A DNA stretch of 64,000 bases from Saccharothrix obliqua (GCF_019375475.1 NZ_JAHXGQ010000002.1:124001-188000), one strand, 5' to 3'. Shown: positions 24,272-35,650, numbered from the stretch's first letter. Numbers and translations are program-made. The notes: generated by a model not told the origin, from the letters alone.

Positions 24272-24298
24272 ACTTGTCCGGATAACTTGTCCGAACAA
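24272..24298. promoter_or_regulatory. Operator-like repeats before the GntR gene
   Basis: ACTTGTCCG occurs twice (24272-24280 and 24285-24293, 13-bp period), and the second copy extends into the dyad TTGTCCGAACAA (24287-24298). A -10-like GATAAC (24281-24286) lies between and over the repeats, with TTGCGG 15 nt upstream. Binding here would block the gntR promoter, fitting self-repression. Confidence 0.55.
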
Positions 24299-24308
24299 GG
24301 GGGTCGCC

Positions 24309-25037
24309 ATGACCAAGGCGAGCGAGGTGGCCGAGGCGCTGAGGGCGCGCATCGCGAGCGGTGAACTCCGCCCGGCCGCGCCGCTGCCCAGCGAGGCTCG
24401 GATCGGCGCGGAGTACGCGGTGTCCCGCGGCACCGTGCGGGACGCGATCGCCCGGCTGCGGCAGGACGGGCTGGTCGCCTCGCACCGGGGCCGGGGCACG
24501 TTCGTGCGGCACGCGGGCGCCCGGCCGCGCCACACCCACGCCCGGCTCCTCGCCACCGACGACGACGGCGACTGGGTCGACGTCGCGACCCGCGGTTGGC
24601 ACGCCGCGGAGACCGCCACCCGCGTCGGCGCGGCGGACGCGGAACTCGCCCTGGACCTGGGCGTCGAGGAGCACTCACCGGTCCACGTGCACGAACGGCT
24701 GCTGGTGGCGCCGGACGGCCGCCGCCAGGCGCGGCGCCTGCACCTGCCGGCGGCCACCGCGCTCGCCCACCCCGCGTTGACGCGGGAGCCGTTCGTGACG
24801 CCCGAGCGGCTCTACCGGGTGTTGCGCGCCGACGGGCAGGAGGTGCGGTGCACGGACCTCGTCCGGGTCCGCGTCCCGTCACCCGCCGACGCCGCCCTCG
24901 CGGTGCCGGACGGAGGTCTGGTGTTCGTCGTCCGCCGCGTGGTGCGCGGCGGCGACGGCCGCGCGCTGGCGCTGGAGGAGACCCGGCTGTCCGCCGAGGA
25001 CACCCAGCTGCGGGTGGAGGTGGGGCGCGCCCGGTGA
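24309..25037 (+). CDS. GntR-family regulator (HutC/UTRA type)
   Basis: 242 residues. The winged HTH (about 1-68) is typical: EVAEALRARIASGELRP, LPSEARIGAEYAVSRGTVRD and LRQDGLVASHRGRGTFVR. The C-terminal part (about 80-240) is a UTRA ligand-binding domain (SPVHVHERLLVAPDG, TPERLYRVLRADG). GGGG precedes the ATG. It probably represses itself through the ACTTGTCCG repeats just upstream. The neighbouring genes (membrane miniprotein, convergent esterase) do not reveal its inducer. Confidence 0.87.
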   Translation: MTKASEVAEALRARIASGELRPAAPLPSEARIGAEYAVSRGTVRDAIARLRQDGLVASHRGRGTFVRHAGARPRHTHARLLATDDDGDWVDVATRGWHAAETATRVGAADAELALDLGVEEHSPVHVHERLLVAPDGRRQARRLHLPAATALAHPALTREPFVTPERLYRVLRADGQEVRCTDLVRVRVPSPADAALAVPDGGLVFVVRRVVRGGDGRALALEETRLSAEDTQLRVEVGRAR

Positions 25038-25041
25038 CGCC

Positions 25042-26064
25042 TCAGGCGACGGCGTGCAGTTCGCCGTCCGGGCCCGCCAGGCACCGCGCGGTGTCCGCGC
25101 CGCCGCGCACGAACTCGGTCACGCACCGGCCGAGCTGCGCGTGCGCCTCCGCGTTGGGGTGGAACGACTGCTGTGCCAGGTGGATGCCGATCGCGTCGAG
25201 CCCGCCGTGCACCAGCGCGTACGGGTCGACGGTGAGCCGGCGCTGCCACTCGCCGGCGGGATTCCCGCCCTTGGCGCACGCCTCCCGGCCTTCGGTGGCG
25301 CGGGAGAAGTCGAGGAACTTCACGCCGGTGCGGGCCGCCACGCCGCGCAACGCCTCGGAGAGCTGCGGCACGGCGACCGTCCGCCCGTACTCGGCGTCGG
25401 GCAGCCGTACCGGGCACCCCTGCGGGCCGTGCAGCAGCTTGTCCATCTTCTCCGTCACCGGGGACGCGTAGGAGGTGAGGACGAGCGAGTACGAGGCGGG
25501 CGCGTAACCGGCCTGGCCCATCGCCGAGCGCACGTCCCGCAACGCCGTCTCGACCTTGGGCGCCATGGCGGCGAGCCGCGCGGGCCACTCGGTGGCGAGC
25601 TTCGACCGGCAGGCCGGGCCGAACGGGTTCACCCACGCCGCCACGCAGTCCACCACGGTGTCGGCGAAGCGCGGGTCGTCGTTCGCGCCGACCTGCACGA
25701 GCACCGTCGTCACCCGGTACCGCCGCGCCACGTCGACGAGCCGTTTCGCCTGCGATCCCTCGGTGTAGTGCGTGGTGTCGGCCAACGACACGTTCGCCGA
25801 GTCCGCACCGGAGCAGGCGAGGTTCACGGTGTGCTCGGCGAGCCGCGTCTGGTGGATCATCGACCGCGTGGACCGGTGGCACCAGTTGCCGTTCTCGCCC
25901 TCGGTGCCCGGTTCGTAGGACCCGGCGCCCTCACCGGACATGGCGCTGTCACCGAGCGACACGACCGCCGTCGGTCGCGTGTCCACCGCACCGGCCGACA
26001 CCGGCAACGCCACCAGGGACGCGCCCACCAACGCCACCGCGCCCAGAACCCGGCTCCACGCCAC
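25042..26064 (-). CDS. Secreted SGNH/GDSL hydrolase
   Basis: 340 residues from the GTG at 26064, which has GGGGG 6 nt upstream and begins directly with a signal peptide (VAWSRVLGAVALVGASLVAL, ends VSAGA). In-frame upstream starts up to a TTG at 26139 are possible but would place a long tail before the signal. Block I (VSLGDSAMSGEG, nucleophile Ser), block III (QVGANDDPRF) and block V with the catalytic Asp/His region (SFHPNAEAH) are visible, plus several Cys for disulfides. It is an extracellular esterase or lipase of the Streptomyces SGNH kind; the substrate is unknown. It converges on the GntR gene. Confidence 0.85.
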   Translation of the reverse strand: MAWSRVLGAVALVGASLVALPVSAGAVDTRPTAVVSLGDSAMSGEGAGSYEPGTEGENGNWCHRSTRSMIHQTRLAEHTVNLACSGADSANVSLADTTHYTEGSQAKRLVDVARRYRVTTVLVQVGANDDPRFADTVVDCVAAWVNPFGPACRSKLATEWPARLAAMAPKVETALRDVRSAMGQAGYAPASYSLVLTSYASPVTEKMDKLLHGPQGCPVRLPDAEYGRTVAVPQLSEALRGVAARTGVKFLDFSRATEGREACAKGGNPAGEWQRRLTVDPYALVHGGLDAIGIHLAQQSFHPNAEAHAQLGRCVTEFVRGGADTARCLAGPDGELHAVA

Positions 26065-26152
26065 CGCGAACCCCCAGCCGTCCGTGGCGCCCGGAGTTGG
26101 ACGCGAACTCACCGTAAGGGCGGCGTCACACAGCGACAATGCGCCGTTCCGG

Positions 26153-26716
26153 CTATCCGCGGGTCCTCACGGGAGCGTGATCGGCATCGGCGGGTACGGG
26201 GCGGGCCGCCAGCGACCACAGGTAGCTCAACGCCTCGCCGTCCGGGTCCTCGCGTGCCCGGAACTCGTTGACCAGCTCCGCGAGCCGCGCCTTCAGCTCG
26301 GCCTGCGCCGCGGGGCCCAGCCGCAACACGCCGCGTGACGCGTCACGCCCGGCGTCCGGACCGGCCTCCAGGATCTCGGCGCGGTGCGCGGCGAGCATGG
26401 CCAGGTCCACCTGCCGCACCAGGCCCGCGCCCTCGACGTCGACCAGCCCGAGCCGCCACGTGCGGCCGGTCGCGCGGTACGGGCGTTCCAGCGCGCCCTT
26501 CGGACCCGTGCGAACCGGTTCGGCGGCCAGGAAGTCCGTCTTCACCAACGCGCGCACGTGCCGGAGCATGGTCGCGGGTGCCACGCCGAGCCGTTCGGCG
26601 AGTTCCTGGTTGGTCCACGCGCGGTCGAAGCACAACCGCAGGACGCGCCAGCGCAGCGGGTGCGCGAGCGCCTTCAGCTCGTCCACCGTGGCGGTGCGTT
26701 CCTCGGACACGGGCAT
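26153..26716 (-). CDS. ArsR-like winged-helix regulator
   Basis: 187 residues. The N-terminal 90 residues form an ArsR/HTH_20-type winged helix (VDELKALAHPLRWRVLRLCF, WTNQELAERLGVAPATMLRH, VKTDFLAAEPVRTGPKGALE, RPYRATGRTWRLG). The C-terminal part is helical (MLAAHRAEILEAG, LKARLAELVNEFRAREDP) and may serve for dimerisation or ligand binding. No metal-binding Cys cluster is present, so a metal sensor is unlikely. It is divergent from an M20/S9 peptidase operon with a 92-bp gap carrying a TTCACT...AGTGAA dyad, and probably controls that operon. Confidence 0.8.
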   Translation of the reverse strand: MPVSEERTATVDELKALAHPLRWRVLRLCFDRAWTNQELAERLGVAPATMLRHVRALVKTDFLAAEPVRTGPKGALERPYRATGRTWRLGLVDVEGAGLVRQVDLAMLAAHRAEILEAGPDAGRDASRGVLRLGPAAQAELKARLAELVNEFRAREDPDGEALSYLWSLAARPVPADADHAPVRTRG

Positions 26717-26760
26717 GAGGTTAACCGACGTGGCGCTTGCCGAGCAGCCGCGTGATTTGG

Positions 26761-26788
26761 TTCACTGAAATTGATTGCATGAAGTGAA
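26761..26788. promoter_or_regulatory. TTCACT-N16-AGTGAA dyad in the divergent gap
   Basis: An inverted repeat (TTCACT 26761-26766, AGTGAA 26783-26788) centred on AT-rich DNA upstream of the M20 peptidase gene, with further partial symmetry (GATTT on one side, AAATC on the other). It is a likely site for the divergent ArsR-like regulator. Confidence 0.45.
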
Positions 26789-26808
26789 ATCACCACTGGG
26801 GAGCGGCG

Positions 26809-28155
26809 ATGGACTTGGCGGTGCGGGTCGGCGACTGGGTGCGGGACCGGGAGCCGGAACTGCTGGCGGAACTCGCGGCGTGGATCGCTCAGCCGAGCGT
26901 GAGCCGCACCGGGGAGGGCATGGCCGAAGCCGCGGCACACGGCCTGGAGCTGCTGCGCCGCAGCGGGTTGACGGCGCGGGCCGTGGAGACGGGCGGCTGG
27001 CCGGCGTTGGTCGGCACCGCGCCCGGCCCGGAGGGCGCGCCGCACGTGCTGATCTACGGGCACTACGACGTGCAACCGGCCGGACCGCTGCACGAGTGGG
27101 AGACGCCGCCGTTCGAGGCCCACTTCCGCGACGGCCGCGTCTACGGCCGCGGCACCGGCGACAACAAGGGGCAGCACCTCGCCCAACTGCTCGGCCTGCG
27201 CGCGGTGCGCGAGCTGACCGGCGGCCTGCCGTGCCGCGTCACCGTGCTGCTCGACGGCGAGGAGGAGATCGGCAGCCCCAACCTGGCGAAGGCGCTGCGG
27301 CAGCTCGACAAGCCGGACCTGGTGGTGTGGAGCGACGGGCCCGTGCACGAGTCCGGCCGGGCGTCGGTCGTGCTCGGCGTGCGTGGCATCGCGACGTTCG
27401 AGCTGCGCGTCAACGGCGCGTCCGGCGTGCTGCACTCCGGCAACTGGGGCGGTGTCGCGCCCAACCCCGCGTGGCGGCTGGTGCAGGTGCTGGCCGGGAT
27501 GCGGGACGCGCGGGGCAACGTGCTGGTGGAGGGTTTCGCCGACGACGTCGTGCCGCTCAGCCCCGGCGAGCGGGCGGCGCTGGCCGACCTGCCGGTCGAC
27601 GTGCCGCAGGTGCTCGCGGGCATCGGCGTGGCCGGGATGGAGCCACCCAACGGGCTCGGGTTCTACGAGCGGCTCACCGGGCCCACGTTCACGATCAACT
27701 CGTTGACCTGCGAGGACGGCGGCGAGCACCGCACGGTCATCCCGAACGTCGCGGTCGCCAAGTGCGACATGCGGCTGGTCGGCGGGCAACGCGCGGACCG
27801 GGTCTTCGCGGCGCTGCGCGCGCACCTGGACCGGCACGCGCCGGACGTCGAGCTGGTGCCCGGCGGCGCCATGGACCCGTCGCGCACGCTGCCCGAGAGC
27901 CCGTGGACGCAGGCCGTGCTGCGTGGTGCGGAGGCCGGGCTGGGCGAGCCGCCGCTGCTGCTGCCCGCGCTCGGCGGCAGCCTGCCCATCGCGCCGTTCA
28001 CCGATGAGCTGGGCGTGCCGTGCTACGGCGTACCGTTCGCGAACGTCGACGAGCGCAACCACGCGCCCAACGAGAACCTCGTGCTGGACTGGTTCCGGCG
28101 GGGCATCGTGGCGTCGGCGACCGTGCAGCGGGAGATCGCGGCGGCCAGCCGGTGA
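26809..28155 (+). CDS. M20-family metallopeptidase (dipeptidase type)
   Basis: 448 residues; the ATG has GGGGAG 6 nt upstream. The zinc-site motifs are in order: His in LIYGHYDVQ, bridging Asp in GRGTGDNKGQ, Glu pair in LLDGEEEIGSP, and a late His in ERNHAPNENL. A dimerisation domain lies between (VRGIATFELRVNGASGVLHS). It resembles the bacterial carnosinase/CNDP-like branch that hydrolyses dipeptides. No signal peptide is seen, so it is cytoplasmic. Its stop overlaps the GTG of an S9 peptidase (GTGA), which suggests joint breakdown of imported peptides. Confidence 0.9.
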   Translation: MDLAVRVGDWVRDREPELLAELAAWIAQPSVSRTGEGMAEAAAHGLELLRRSGLTARAVETGGWPALVGTAPGPEGAPHVLIYGHYDVQPAGPLHEWETPPFEAHFRDGRVYGRGTGDNKGQHLAQLLGLRAVRELTGGLPCRVTVLLDGEEEIGSPNLAKALRQLDKPDLVVWSDGPVHESGRASVVLGVRGIATFELRVNGASGVLHSGNWGGVAPNPAWRLVQVLAGMRDARGNVLVEGFADDVVPLSPGERAALADLPVDVPQVLAGIGVAGMEPPNGLGFYERLTGPTFTINSLTCEDGGEHRTVIPNVAVAKCDMRLVGGQRADRVFAALRAHLDRHAPDVELVPGGAMDPSRTLPESPWTQAVLRGAEAGLGEPPLLLPALGGSLPIAPFTDELGVPCYGVPFANVDERNHAPNENLVLDWFRRGIVASATVQREIAAASR

Positions 28156-29933
28156 GCCTGACCGATTTCGCCTGGTTGACCGGCGCGGACCCCGGTCCGG
28201 ACGGTCGGGTCGTGTGGCTCGCCGACGAGACCGGCCGACCGCAGCCCCACGTCGACGGCAGGCTCGTGCCGGTGCCCGGCTCGGTGCGGCGTTGCGTGTG
28301 GCGGCCGGACGGCGCGCGGTTGCTCGCGCTGGTCGACCCGGACGGCGCCGAGAACCACCGGCTGGCCGAGGTGGACCCGGAGACCGGCGTGGTGGAGTGG
28401 GTGGTCGCCGAGGACGGCGTGCGTTGCGAGATCGGCGTGCCGTACAGCAGCTCGCCCAACCCGTACAGCGCGGACAGCAGGTTGCTGGCGTACGCGTCCA
28501 ACGCACGCGACCCCGAGGTGTTCGACGTCCTGGTGCGGGAGAAGGGCGCGTCCCGGATCGTGCTGCGTGGCGACGACCGGTACCTGCCGATGGGCTTCTC
28601 CCCCGACTCCCGCCTGCTGCTGGTGCTCAAGCTGCACCAGAACAGCGACCACGAGCTGTACCTGGTGGACGTCACGACGGGCGCGGTGCGGCAGTGGACC
28701 GACCACGCCGGTCCGGCGAAGTACGAGCCGGTGGCGTGGCTGCCCGACTCGTCCGGCGTCTACCTGTGCACCACGCGGGGCCGCGACCACGTCGGGCTGG
28801 CCGTGCTGACCCTGGACGGCGCCCTGACGTGGCTGGACACCCCGGACACCGACGTCGAGGGCGGCGCGTTGTCCGCCGACGGCACGCGGATCGCGTGGAG
28901 CCGCAACGAGCACGGCTGGAGCCGGTTGTTCTGGTCCGATGTGGACGACTTCGCACCGCGCCCGGTGACCGGCCTGCCCGAGGGGCACTCGGTCAGCGAG
29001 TACGGCCTCGACGGGCACGCGCCGCGCTTCACCGCCGACGGGCGGCTGCTGCTCCTGCTCGCGCGGGCCGACGCGGCGACCGAGCTGTACCTCGCGGACC
29101 TGCCCGCCAGCACGGCCGAGCGCCGCACGGACTTCGGCGCGGACCTGCCCGCCGGTCTCGTCGCGCCCACCGTGGTGCACGCGACCAGCGCCGACGGCAC
29201 ACGCGTCCCGTGCCTGCTGTACCGGCCGCCGGGTGCGAGCGCCGACGCGCCCGTGCCCGTGGTGATGACCGTCCACGGCGGACCGGAGACCTACGCGGTG
29301 CCGGAGTACGACCCGGTGGTGCAGTCGTTGCTGGCCGCCGGTATCGGCGTGATCGCGCCCAACTTCCGCGGTTCCTCCGGGTACGGCCTGCGTTACCAGC
29401 GGATCCTGTACCGCGACTGGGGCGGTGTGGATCTGGCCGACTACGCGGCCACCGCCGAGCTGCTGGCGGAGGTCGAGTGGGCCGACGAGGCGCGGCTCGG
29501 CGTGCACGGTGCGTCGTACGGCGGGTTCGCGGCGTTGTCCTGCGTGTCCCGCCTGCCCCACCTGTGGCGGGCGGCGGTCAGCGAGTGCGGCACGTCGGAC
29601 CTGGTCAGCGACATCGAGAACGCGCCGCCGACGTGGCGGAAGCGGACCTCGGAGTGGATCGGCGACCCCGACGACCCGGTCGACCGCGCCCGGCTGGACG
29701 AGCGCAGCCCGCTGCTCAACGCACACCGCGTGCAAGCGCCCGTGTTGTTCCTGCACGGCGAGAACGACACCCGCGTGAACCCGGAGGAGTCCGAGCGGAT
29801 GTACCGCGCGCTGCGCGACCTGGGCAAGCCGGCACGGCTGGAGCTGCACCCCGGCGTCGGGCACGAGGTGAACCGCGTGGGGCTCGCGGAGACCGTCGCG
29901 CTGATCACCGCGTGGTTCGTCGACAACCTGTGA
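28152..29933 (+). CDS. S9-family prolyl oligopeptidase-like serine peptidase
   Basis: 593 residues. The N-terminal part (about 1-330) is a beta-propeller (repeats such as WRPDGARLLALVDPDG and FSPDSRLLLVLK). The C-terminal alpha/beta hydrolase holds VVMTVHGGPET, the nucleophile Ser in HGASYGGF, Asp in HGENDTRVNP and His in HPGVGHEV. It is an acylaminoacyl- or dipeptidyl-peptidase-like enzyme acting on short peptides in the cytoplasm. The GTG start overlaps the M20 stop, so both enzymes are produced together. The family also includes esterases, so peptide cleavage is likely but not proven. Confidence 0.9.
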   Translation: MSLTDFAWLTGADPGPDGRVVWLADETGRPQPHVDGRLVPVPGSVRRCVWRPDGARLLALVDPDGAENHRLAEVDPETGVVEWVVAEDGVRCEIGVPYSSSPNPYSADSRLLAYASNARDPEVFDVLVREKGASRIVLRGDDRYLPMGFSPDSRLLLVLKLHQNSDHELYLVDVTTGAVRQWTDHAGPAKYEPVAWLPDSSGVYLCTTRGRDHVGLAVLTLDGALTWLDTPDTDVEGGALSADGTRIAWSRNEHGWSRLFWSDVDDFAPRPVTGLPEGHSVSEYGLDGHAPRFTADGRLLLLLARADAATELYLADLPASTAERRTDFGADLPAGLVAPTVVHATSADGTRVPCLLYRPPGASADAPVPVVMTVHGGPETYAVPEYDPVVQSLLAAGIGVIAPNFRGSSGYGLRYQRILYRDWGGVDLADYAATAELLAEVEWADEARLGVHGASYGGFAALSCVSRLPHLWRAAVSECGTSDLVSDIENAPPTWRKRTSEWIGDPDDPVDRARLDERSPLLNAHRVQAPVLFLHGENDTRVNPEESERMYRALRDLGKPARLELHPGVGHEVNRVGLAETVALITAWFVDNL

Positions 29934-30085
29934 CGCGGGGCGGTTTCCGCTTGGCGCGGAATGGTGTGATGTGCGCCCGTTCCCCGTATCCACCCATCGG
30001 CGGGCCTCCCCCTGTGAGGTGACGGCGGACGCGCAGGGGGCGCGCCCGCCGGTCCGGCTCGACCGGACGAAACGGGGGAAAACGC

Positions 30086-31735
30086 ATGAAGCACCACGGG
30101 AGTGAAACCTTTTTCGTAGTGGGCGAGGGGGTGCTGGAGTTCGACGGGAACGGGGATCCCGCGGCGCGGCAGCCCCTCGCGGTGGAGGAGCTTCGCCGGT
30201 TCCGGTTCTCGCGACTCGGCCCGGAGGGGCCGCGGGTGCCCGAGGACACCCGGATCGCGCTCGCGACGGCGATGTCGGCCGACGTGCCGCAGCCGGACTC
30301 GGCGGAGCCCGCCGTGCCGGCCGGGTACACCTACCTCGGCCAGTTCGTTGACCACGACCTGACCATGGACCGCACGGAGACCCAGCTCGGCGGTGACGTC
30401 AACCTGGACGACCTGGTGCAGGGCCGGTCGCCGGCGCTGGACCTGGACTCGGTGTACGGCCGCGGTCCGCTCGACCCGGTGGACCGCGCCTGCTACGCCG
30501 AGGACGGCGTGAAGCTGAAGGTGGGCAAGACGTCGGCCACGCGGTTCCCCGACGAGCGCGTCAACGTCGAACTGGAGGGGTTCGACCTGCCGCGCGCGGG
30601 TTCCGGCGCCACCGGCGCGGACCGCCGCCGACCGCTGATCCCGGACGCCCGCAACGACGAGAACCTGGTGGTCGCGCAGACCCACCTGGCGTTCATCCGG
30701 TTCCACAACCGAGTGGTGGAGGAGCTGGCGCTGACCGGGCTCACCGGGCAGCGGCTGTTCCGCGCGGCGCGGGCGCAGGTCGTGCGCCACTACCAGTGGA
30801 TGCTGCGTCACGACCACCTGCCGCGCATCGTCGACCCGGCGGTCGTGGACGACGTGTTCACCAACGGCAGGCGCTTCTTCGAGGCGCCGGGGCGCGGCTA
30901 CGCGGGCGCGTCCCAGCCCGCCACCATGCCGCTGGAGTTCTCGGTGGCGGCGTACCGGCTCGGCCACAGCATGATCCGCGACGCCTACGAGTGGAACCGC
31001 GTGTTCCGCGCGGCCGGGCCGGGTGGCGCCGCCACCCTGCTGCTGCTGTTCACGTTCAGCGGCACCAGCGGCAACTTCCAGCCCGGCACCGACCTGGACG
31101 ACCCGAACGTGCGGGGCGTGGACACGCTGCCCACCAACTGGATCGCGGACTTCCGCCGGCTGTACGACTTCACCGAGGCCGGGCGGCCCGACCTCGCGCC
31201 CGGCGCGGGCGGCGGCAACGTCACCAAGCTGATCGACACGCTGCTGGTGAACCCGCTGACGAACCTGCCGGCGGGCACGTTCGACGGGCGCGGCAAGGTC
31301 GTCACGCCGATCCAGCGCAACCTGGCGTTCCGCAACCTCACCCGGGCCGACATGGTGAAGCTGGCCAGCGGTCAGCAGATGGCGGCCCTGTTCGGCGTCG
31401 AGCCGCTGACCGCGGACCAGGTCCTCCGCGGCAACGGCGGCGTCGTGCTGGACGCGTTGACGGAGGAGCAGCGGAGGACGGTCGTGGAGACCACCCCGCT
31501 GTGGTTCTACATCCTCCGGGAGGCGGAGTTCGCCAAGGGCCTCCTGGGTCCGGTGGGTGGCCGGATCGTGGCCGAGGTGTTCCACCGGTCGATGGAGGTG
31601 TCGCGGCACTCGATCGTGCGGGAACCGTCGTGGCGGCCGGTGTTCGGGCCGGACGCGCAAACGTTCCGGATGACCGACCTGCTGCTGTTCGCGTTCGAGG
31701 GCAAGGCCGACCTGCTCAACCCGCTGGGCGACTGA
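30086..31735 (+). CDS. Animal-type heme peroxidase
   Basis: 549 residues spanning one peroxidase-cyclooxygenase superfamily domain. Key parts: the distal His region YLGQFVDHDLTMD, the calcium-loop-like SVYGRGP, LIPDARNDENLVV, FHNRVVEEL, and the proximal heme ligand region AYRLGHSMIRDAYE. No signal peptide is visible, unlike secreted animal relatives. The enzyme should use hydrogen peroxide to oxidise halides or organic substrates. It stands alone between the peptidase operon and a shared bidirectional hairpin (31742-31774). Such genes are scattered in actinomycetes, and their biological role is little known. Confidence 0.9.
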   Translation: MKHHGSETFFVVGEGVLEFDGNGDPAARQPLAVEELRRFRFSRLGPEGPRVPEDTRIALATAMSADVPQPDSAEPAVPAGYTYLGQFVDHDLTMDRTETQLGGDVNLDDLVQGRSPALDLDSVYGRGPLDPVDRACYAEDGVKLKVGKTSATRFPDERVNVELEGFDLPRAGSGATGADRRRPLIPDARNDENLVVAQTHLAFIRFHNRVVEELALTGLTGQRLFRAARAQVVRHYQWMLRHDHLPRIVDPAVVDDVFTNGRRFFEAPGRGYAGASQPATMPLEFSVAAYRLGHSMIRDAYEWNRVFRAAGPGGAATLLLLFTFSGTSGNFQPGTDLDDPNVRGVDTLPTNWIADFRRLYDFTEAGRPDLAPGAGGGNVTKLIDTLLVNPLTNLPAGTFDGRGKVVTPIQRNLAFRNLTRADMVKLASGQQMAALFGVEPLTADQVLRGNGGVVLDALTEEQRRTVVETTPLWFYILREAEFAKGLLGPVGGRIVAEVFHRSMEVSRHSIVREPSWRPVFGPDAQTFRMTDLLLFAFEGKADLLNPLGD

Positions 31736-31741
31736 CCGCCC

Positions 31742-31774
31742 CCGGCCGCGCACCGGGGCCCGGTGCGCGGCCGG
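31742..31774. terminator. 15-bp perfect bidirectional hairpin
   Basis: CCGGCCGCGCACCGG and CCGGTGCGCGGCCGG flank a 3-nt loop (GGC), placed exactly between the convergent peroxidase (ends 31735) and MFS gene (ends 31778). It can serve both. Confidence 0.8.
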
Positions 31775-31777
31775 CGG

Positions 31778-34299
<2,522 letters not shown>

Positions 34300-35019
34300 G
34301 TGACCACCGTGGACATGCTGCTGCGGATCGGCTCGGGACTCGGGTTGGGCGCGCTGATCGGGTTCGAGCGGCAGTACCGGGCGCGGATGGCCGGGCTGCG
34401 GACGAACGCGTTGGTCGCCGTCGGCGCGACGTTGTTCGTGCTGTTGTCGGCACACGGCTTCGGCGACGCCCCCGGCACCGCCGACCCGACCCGGGTGGCG
34501 GCGCAGGTCGTGTCGGGGATCGGGTTCCTGGGCGCGGGCGTGATCCTGCGGGACGGCTTGAACGTGCGCGGCCTCAACACCGCGGCCACGCTGTGGTGCT
34601 CGGCGGCGGTCGGTTCGTTGGCGGGGGCGGGGTTGCACCTGGTGGCTGCGGTCGGCACGGTCGCCGTGGTCGCGGTGAACGTGGCACTGCGCTCGTTGGG
34701 ACGCGCGGTCGACCGCCGGCCGGACAGCGGTGACGAGGCGCCGACGAACTACACGTTCCTCGCCACCACCAGGGACGACGCGGAGGCGCACGTACGCGCG
34801 TTGCTGGTGCAGTCGCTGACACGAACGGATTTCCGGTTGCTGTCGATCTCTTCCAGCAACAGCGACGGCGGCTTCGTGGAGGTACGGGCCGAACTGGTCG
34901 GCGACCAGCGCGACGACCGCCAGATGGAGTCCGCGGTCTCCCGCCTGAGCCTGGAACCAGCCGTGACCAGCGTCCGCTGGCAGGCCGACCCACCACCCGC
35001 GGAAGAGAAAGAGGAGTAG
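34300..35019 (+). CDS. MgtC/SapB-family membrane protein
   Basis: 239 residues from a GTG with GGGAGG about 10 nt upstream. Five hydrophobic segments occupy residues 1-130, with the family motifs LGALIGFERQYRARMAGLRT, VSGIGFLGAGVI and VRGLNTAATLWCSAAVG. The C-terminal 90 residues form a soluble ACT-like domain (YTFLATTRDDAEAHVRALLV, VEVRAELVGD). MgtC proteins support growth in low magnesium and affect the proton-motive ATP synthase in pathogens; here the role is unknown. It is a single gene, with gene-free repeat DNA on its 3' side. Confidence 0.88.
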   Translation: MTTVDMLLRIGSGLGLGALIGFERQYRARMAGLRTNALVAVGATLFVLLSAHGFGDAPGTADPTRVAAQVVSGIGFLGAGVILRDGLNVRGLNTAATLWCSAAVGSLAGAGLHLVAAVGTVAVVAVNVALRSLGRAVDRRPDSGDEAPTNYTFLATTRDDAEAHVRALLVQSLTRTDFRLLSISSSNSDGGFVEVRAELVGDQRDDRQMESAVSRLSLEPAVTSVRWQADPPPAEEKEE

Positions 35020-35295
35020 CCTTCACAATAGCCGCGGCCCTAAATTTCGCTTAGGCCGCCACTAAGTCCCGGACAACCGGCGATCCAGCACCCAACGCCT
35101 GCCTTACGGTGTGGTCAGGGGTGTTCGCGATGACCGCAACGTTGCGGAACCGTCCCACTGCAGCACCACAACCACCGGGGCTGTTGGCGATGTGCGACCC
35201 CAACCCCATCGCCACCCACACCCACTGACCCCTCCCACCACCCCACCAACAGCCCCGCTCCAGTTCCTCCCACCGAGCCCCACCAACCAACCCGG

Positions 35296-35479
35296 TATCT
35301 TTCAGGAAGCCTGCCTGATAGTTCCCGCGACCCGAAACTATCAGGGAGCCTCCCTGATAGTTTCCAGCGCCCGAAACTTTCAGGGAGCCTGCCTGAAAGC
35401 TCCCCGGGGCCGTATCTTTCAGGGAGCCTGCCTGAAAGTTCTGCGGCCCGAAACTATCAGGCAGGCTCCCTGAAAGTTT
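35296..35479. repeat. Five-copy palindromic repeat array, 39-bp period
   Basis: Five ~29-bp dyads start at 35296, 35335, 35374, 35413 and 35451, separated by ~10-bp spacers. The second is perfect: arms AAACTATCAGGG and CCCTGATAGTTT with loop AGCCT. The others are variants (AAACTTTCAGG with CCTGAAAGTT). Arm changes are often compensated on the other arm (TAT/ATA versus TTT/AAA), so the hairpin is conserved. Spacers are GC-rich and similar to one another (CCGCGACCCG, CAGCGCCCG, TGCGGCCCG), which argues against CRISPR. Confidence 0.88.
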
Positions 35480-35650
35480 CCGCGTCGACCGAGCAGCGAG
35501 GTCACCCCTCGGCGTAGCCGAGCCGGAGGCAGGCGCGGGAGGCACCTGGCCGGTCAGGAACGAGCCGCCCGACGAGAGTCGGACAGGGTGCCGGACCAGG
35601 CGGGGCGGATGGCTTGGTCGAGCGGAACCGGGCGATCGCCTGGTGGAACT

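Noticed and set aside
35296-35479. CRISPR array
   Set aside because: The repeats are long palindromes, the ~10-bp spacers are short and similar to each other, and no cas genes are nearby.
35051-35545. 164-residue minus-strand protein with a 13-residue repeat
   Set aside because: The frame stays open only because the repeat period is 39 bp; the flanking parts have no family match or ribosome site.
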